Assembly: GCA_965220105.1 (NCBI GenBank)
Contig: OZ244811.1
Location: forward strand, 1,798,001-1,862,000
DNA length: 64,000 nt
Direction of reading: 5' to 3'
DNA from: Bin87 sp965220105
GTDB taxonomy: Bacteria; Chloroflexota; Dehalococcoidia; Lucifugimonadales; UBA3495
Part shown: positions 62,329-64,000 of the stretch, piece by piece
Position numbering within the stretch: position 1 is the stretch's first letter
Layout of the letters: each line of letters starts with the position of its first letter
Made by a program: the position numbers and the translations under genes
The notes under the pieces: model-generated
Told to the model about the DNA's origin: nothing
What the model saw: only the letters and a program-made list of their open reading frames with translations
The model's database searches: none

Positions 62329-62880
62329 TCAATCGGTGGTTAGGTCTTGCAGACGTTCTAGTAACCAGGTGCGGGCCAGGGTCGAGATGTCTGTGCCGCT
62401 CTCTTTGGCGCGCTGGCAGATCTGCGTCAAGGATTCTCCATCCATGGGCACCAGTATGGATGACGCTAGGTTAGGCCCGGGCTTCAGGTTTGCCGGCTCC
62501 AGTTCGTCCCAATAGTCGTCGAAATCATGGGTATCCCAGAATTCGGCTGCTTCTTCCCGGGTAGCGAACTCGGGAATGGGGTCTTTGGGTGAAGGTTGCT
62601 TGGCGTTCATCCCGTACCCTCCCTGGTAGCGTCGTCGCTCCCGGCGGCTGGCCGGACGAGCGGTTACGACATAGTATATCCCATCGCCTTGAGGTTCTAG
62701 AACGATGGCCAATGCCCGTCGGTCATAAGTTGGCCCGACAAGCAAAATGCGGCCCGCGTAACTCTGACGCGCGATGAATGTGCTCAAACAGACTTCTTCC
62801 ACCTCTGCAGGGGTAACGCTATGTCGGACAATGTGCCCGATATTCCACGAATCCCAGAGCAAGTGGTTAATCGACACCAT
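62329..62880 (-). CDS. Fused BrnT-like toxin and CopG-type antitoxin in one frame
   Basis: The 183-residue product has two parts. Residues 1-85 are BrnT-like: LLVGPTYDRRALAIVLEP, then GIYYVVTARPASRRERRRY, which matches the usual toxin end. Residues 91-183 are a CopG/BrnA-type antitoxin: IPEFATREEAAEFWDTHDF, DDYWDELE, then a C-terminal ribbon-helix-helix with SILVPMDGESLTQICQRA and ISTLARTWLLERL. Residue 91 is a Met (62610-62608) with CAGGGAGGG about 6 bases upstream on the coding strand, so the antitoxin can also be made alone. The two genes have lost the stop codon between them, or it never existed. Confidence 0.7.
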   Translation of the reverse strand: MVSINHLLWDSWNIGHIVRHSVTPAEVEEVCLSTFIARQSYAGRILLVGPTYDRRALAIVLEPQGDGIYYVVTARPASRRERRRYQGGYGMNAKQPSPKDPIPEFATREEAAEFWDTHDFDDYWDELEPANLKPGPNLASSILVPMDGESLTQICQRAKESGTDISTLARTWLLERLQDLTTD

Positions 62881-62898
62881 AGCCGAATAGCAACTGTC

Positions 62899-63897
62899 CT
62901 ACGACTGCGTCAGTTCCCTCACCGTCTCCGTTAGCGCTGGGATTACCTTCTCCCAATCGCCGATGACGCCGTAACGGGCTTCCTTGAAGATGTTGGCGTC
63001 GCCGTCGCGGTTGATGGCAACGATGGCCTTGGAGCCGCTGCAACCGGCCATGTGCTGGCTGGCGCCGGAGATGGCGACGGTGATGTAGAGGTCGGGGGTG
63101 ATGGTTTTGCCGGTGAGGCCGACCTGTTGATTGGCGGGAACCCAGCCCGAGTCTACGGCGGCGCGGGATGCGCCCACGGCCCCGCCGAGCAGGCTGGCCA
63201 GTTCTTCCAGTTGGGCGAAGGGTTCGGGGCCGCCCAGGCCGCGCCCGCCGGACACCACGATGCGCGCGTCTTCAAGCTTGATGCCTGCGGCTTCTTCCTT
63301 CACCACGTCCACCACGCGGGTTCTGGCGGCAGCGGGGTCGATATCAACGGGGAAGGCGATCACTGCACCGGAACGGGAGGTGTCGGCATCCAGGGGTTCG
63401 TAGGTCTTGGGACGGATGGCGGCGATCTGCGGCGTCTGGTTGCAGCTGACCACGGCGACGGCGCTACCGCCGTACACCGGGCGGTTGGCAAGCAGGCGTC
63501 CGGTGCTGACGTCGGCGGACACTTCCAGGCAGTCCTGGGCCAGGCCCACGCCGAGGCGGAAGGCAAGCCGCGGAGCCAGTTCCCGGCCTTCGTTGTTGCG
63601 GGCGATGAGGATGATTCCCGGGCTGGTTTCGGCGGCCACCGATTGCATGGCCGCCAGGAAAAGGTCGGGGTGGTAATCGCCGAGGGCCGGGTTGGTTACC
63701 GAGTAGGCCCGGTCAGCGCCCTGGGCGATGGCCTGCTGCGCCGCGTCGCCGGTGTCGGCGCCGACGATGGCAATGGACAGGTCCTGCCCCAGGGTGTCGG
63801 CCAGGCTGCGGCCCGCGGCCAGGAGTTCATAGGCTGTTGAACCCAGGTGCCCGCCGGGAGCGTCGCCAAATACGAGGATTCCGGTAGCGTCTGCCAT
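62899..63897 (-). CDS. etfA: Electron transfer flavoprotein alpha subunit
   Basis: The 332-residue protein has the ETF alpha layout. An N-terminal domain spans about 1-190. The FAD-binding C-terminal domain follows, with RIVVSGGRGLGGPEPF near 212, DSGWVPANQQVGLTGKTITPDLYI near 245 and ISGASQHMAGCSGSKAIVAIN near 278. It holds FAD and passes electrons from acyl-CoA or other dehydrogenases to ETF:quinone oxidoreductase. A GGAG lies 7 bases before the ATG. The beta subunit gene ends 33 bases upstream on the same strand. Confidence 0.96.
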   Translation of the reverse strand: MADATGILVFGDAPGGHLGSTAYELLAAGRSLADTLGQDLSIAIVGADTGDAAQQAIAQGADRAYSVTNPALGDYHPDLFLAAMQSVAAETSPGIILIARNNEGRELAPRLAFRLGVGLAQDCLEVSADVSTGRLLANRPVYGGSAVAVVSCNQTPQIAAIRPKTYEPLDADTSRSGAVIAFPVDIDPAAARTRVVDVVKEEAAGIKLEDARIVVSGGRGLGGPEPFAQLEELASLLGGAVGASRAAVDSGWVPANQQVGLTGKTITPDLYITVAISGASQHMAGCSGSKAIVAINRDGDANIFKEARYGVIGDWEKVIPALTETVRELTQS

Positions 63898-63930
63898 TGC
63901 AGTCTCCGTGATTGGAAAGGTTGGTTGGTC

Positions 63931-64000
63931 TAGAAGAAGCGGTCTTCGCGTAGCCGCAGGGCCAGTTTGCGGGCGGCGTCGGCGTCGTCATCGCCTTCGA
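63931..64000 (-). CDS. etfB: Electron transfer flavoprotein beta subunit, C-terminus only
   Basis: Only the last 22 codons are in the window, ending DAARKLALRLREDRFF and the stop TAG at 63931-63933. The position directly upstream of etfA, and an Ala/Leu/Arg-rich helical end, fit EtfB. The identification depends on this context. Confidence 0.6.

Overview
This is a GC-rich, densely coded stretch with frequent strand switches. The gene content suggests a Chloroflexota bacterium of the SAR202 / Dehalococcoidia type. The reasons are three luciferase-fold flavin monooxygenases, GMC and DAO flavoenzymes, an aldehyde dehydrogenase, a TPP enzyme with CMD and DUF35 partners, many MFS carriers, peptide ABC transporters, a futalosine-type MqnA and ETF. 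This placement is inferred from gene content; there is no rRNA or other marker gene in the window.

Layout. 1-0.9 kb: start of a secreted HExxH peptidase, cut by the window edge. 1.07-2.75 kb (+): MqnA-like protein and a MetF-like reductase. 2.78-5.44 kb (-): TPP enzyme, CMD-family protein and Zn-ribbon/OB-fold protein. 5.4-5.9 kb: palindromic repeats. 6.1-11.3 kb (+): membrane protein, Xer recombinase, small membrane protein, UvrC and an unknown protein. 11.6-20.3 kb: catabolic enzymes (ALDH, PIG-L deacetylase, isochorismatase fold, LLM oxidoreductase, pterin dehydratase, PanE, DAO, sugar isomerase, alpha/beta hydrolase). 20.5-24.2 kb (-): two tandem MFS genes, one with an amber stop, a cupin and a membrane protein. 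24.4-33.8 kb (+): two paralogous dipeptide-type ABC loci in which most components are broken by nonsense codons, single-base indels, a 13-bp duplication or a deletion. 34-37.8 kb: MFS and two LLM oxidoreductases. 38.0-38.7 kb: a toxin-antitoxin pair. 38.7-42.1 kb (+): GMC oxidoreductase, a glutaredoxin-DinB fusion with an in-frame UGA at the first cysteine of its CxxC motif, and a PAC2 protein. 42.2-45.0 kb (-): VOC protein, MFS, haloacid dehalogenase and a small protein.

45.17-49.16 kb is a large palindromic mobile island: two decayed IS66-like copies in opposite orientation flank an ISAs1-like element. It is followed by a cupin and a zinc locus (Fur/Zur regulator, ZnuA, ZnuC, ZnuB and an MFS protein with a His-rich tail). 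54.9-60.3 kb (+): a membrane protein fused to a PI-PLC-like domain, a HerA-type ATPase with a small partner, and PanC. 60.3-62.9 kb is AT-richer: a helical-repeat protein, a broken antitoxin and a toxin-antitoxin fused in one frame. The window ends in etfA and the 3' end of etfB.

The observations most worth following up are the candidate selenocysteine glutaredoxin-DinB protein (a 10-bp hairpin sits 20 nt after the UGA), the fused toxin-antitoxin gene with an internal ribosome binding site, the decay of the duplicated peptide transporter, and the high number of short tandem duplications.
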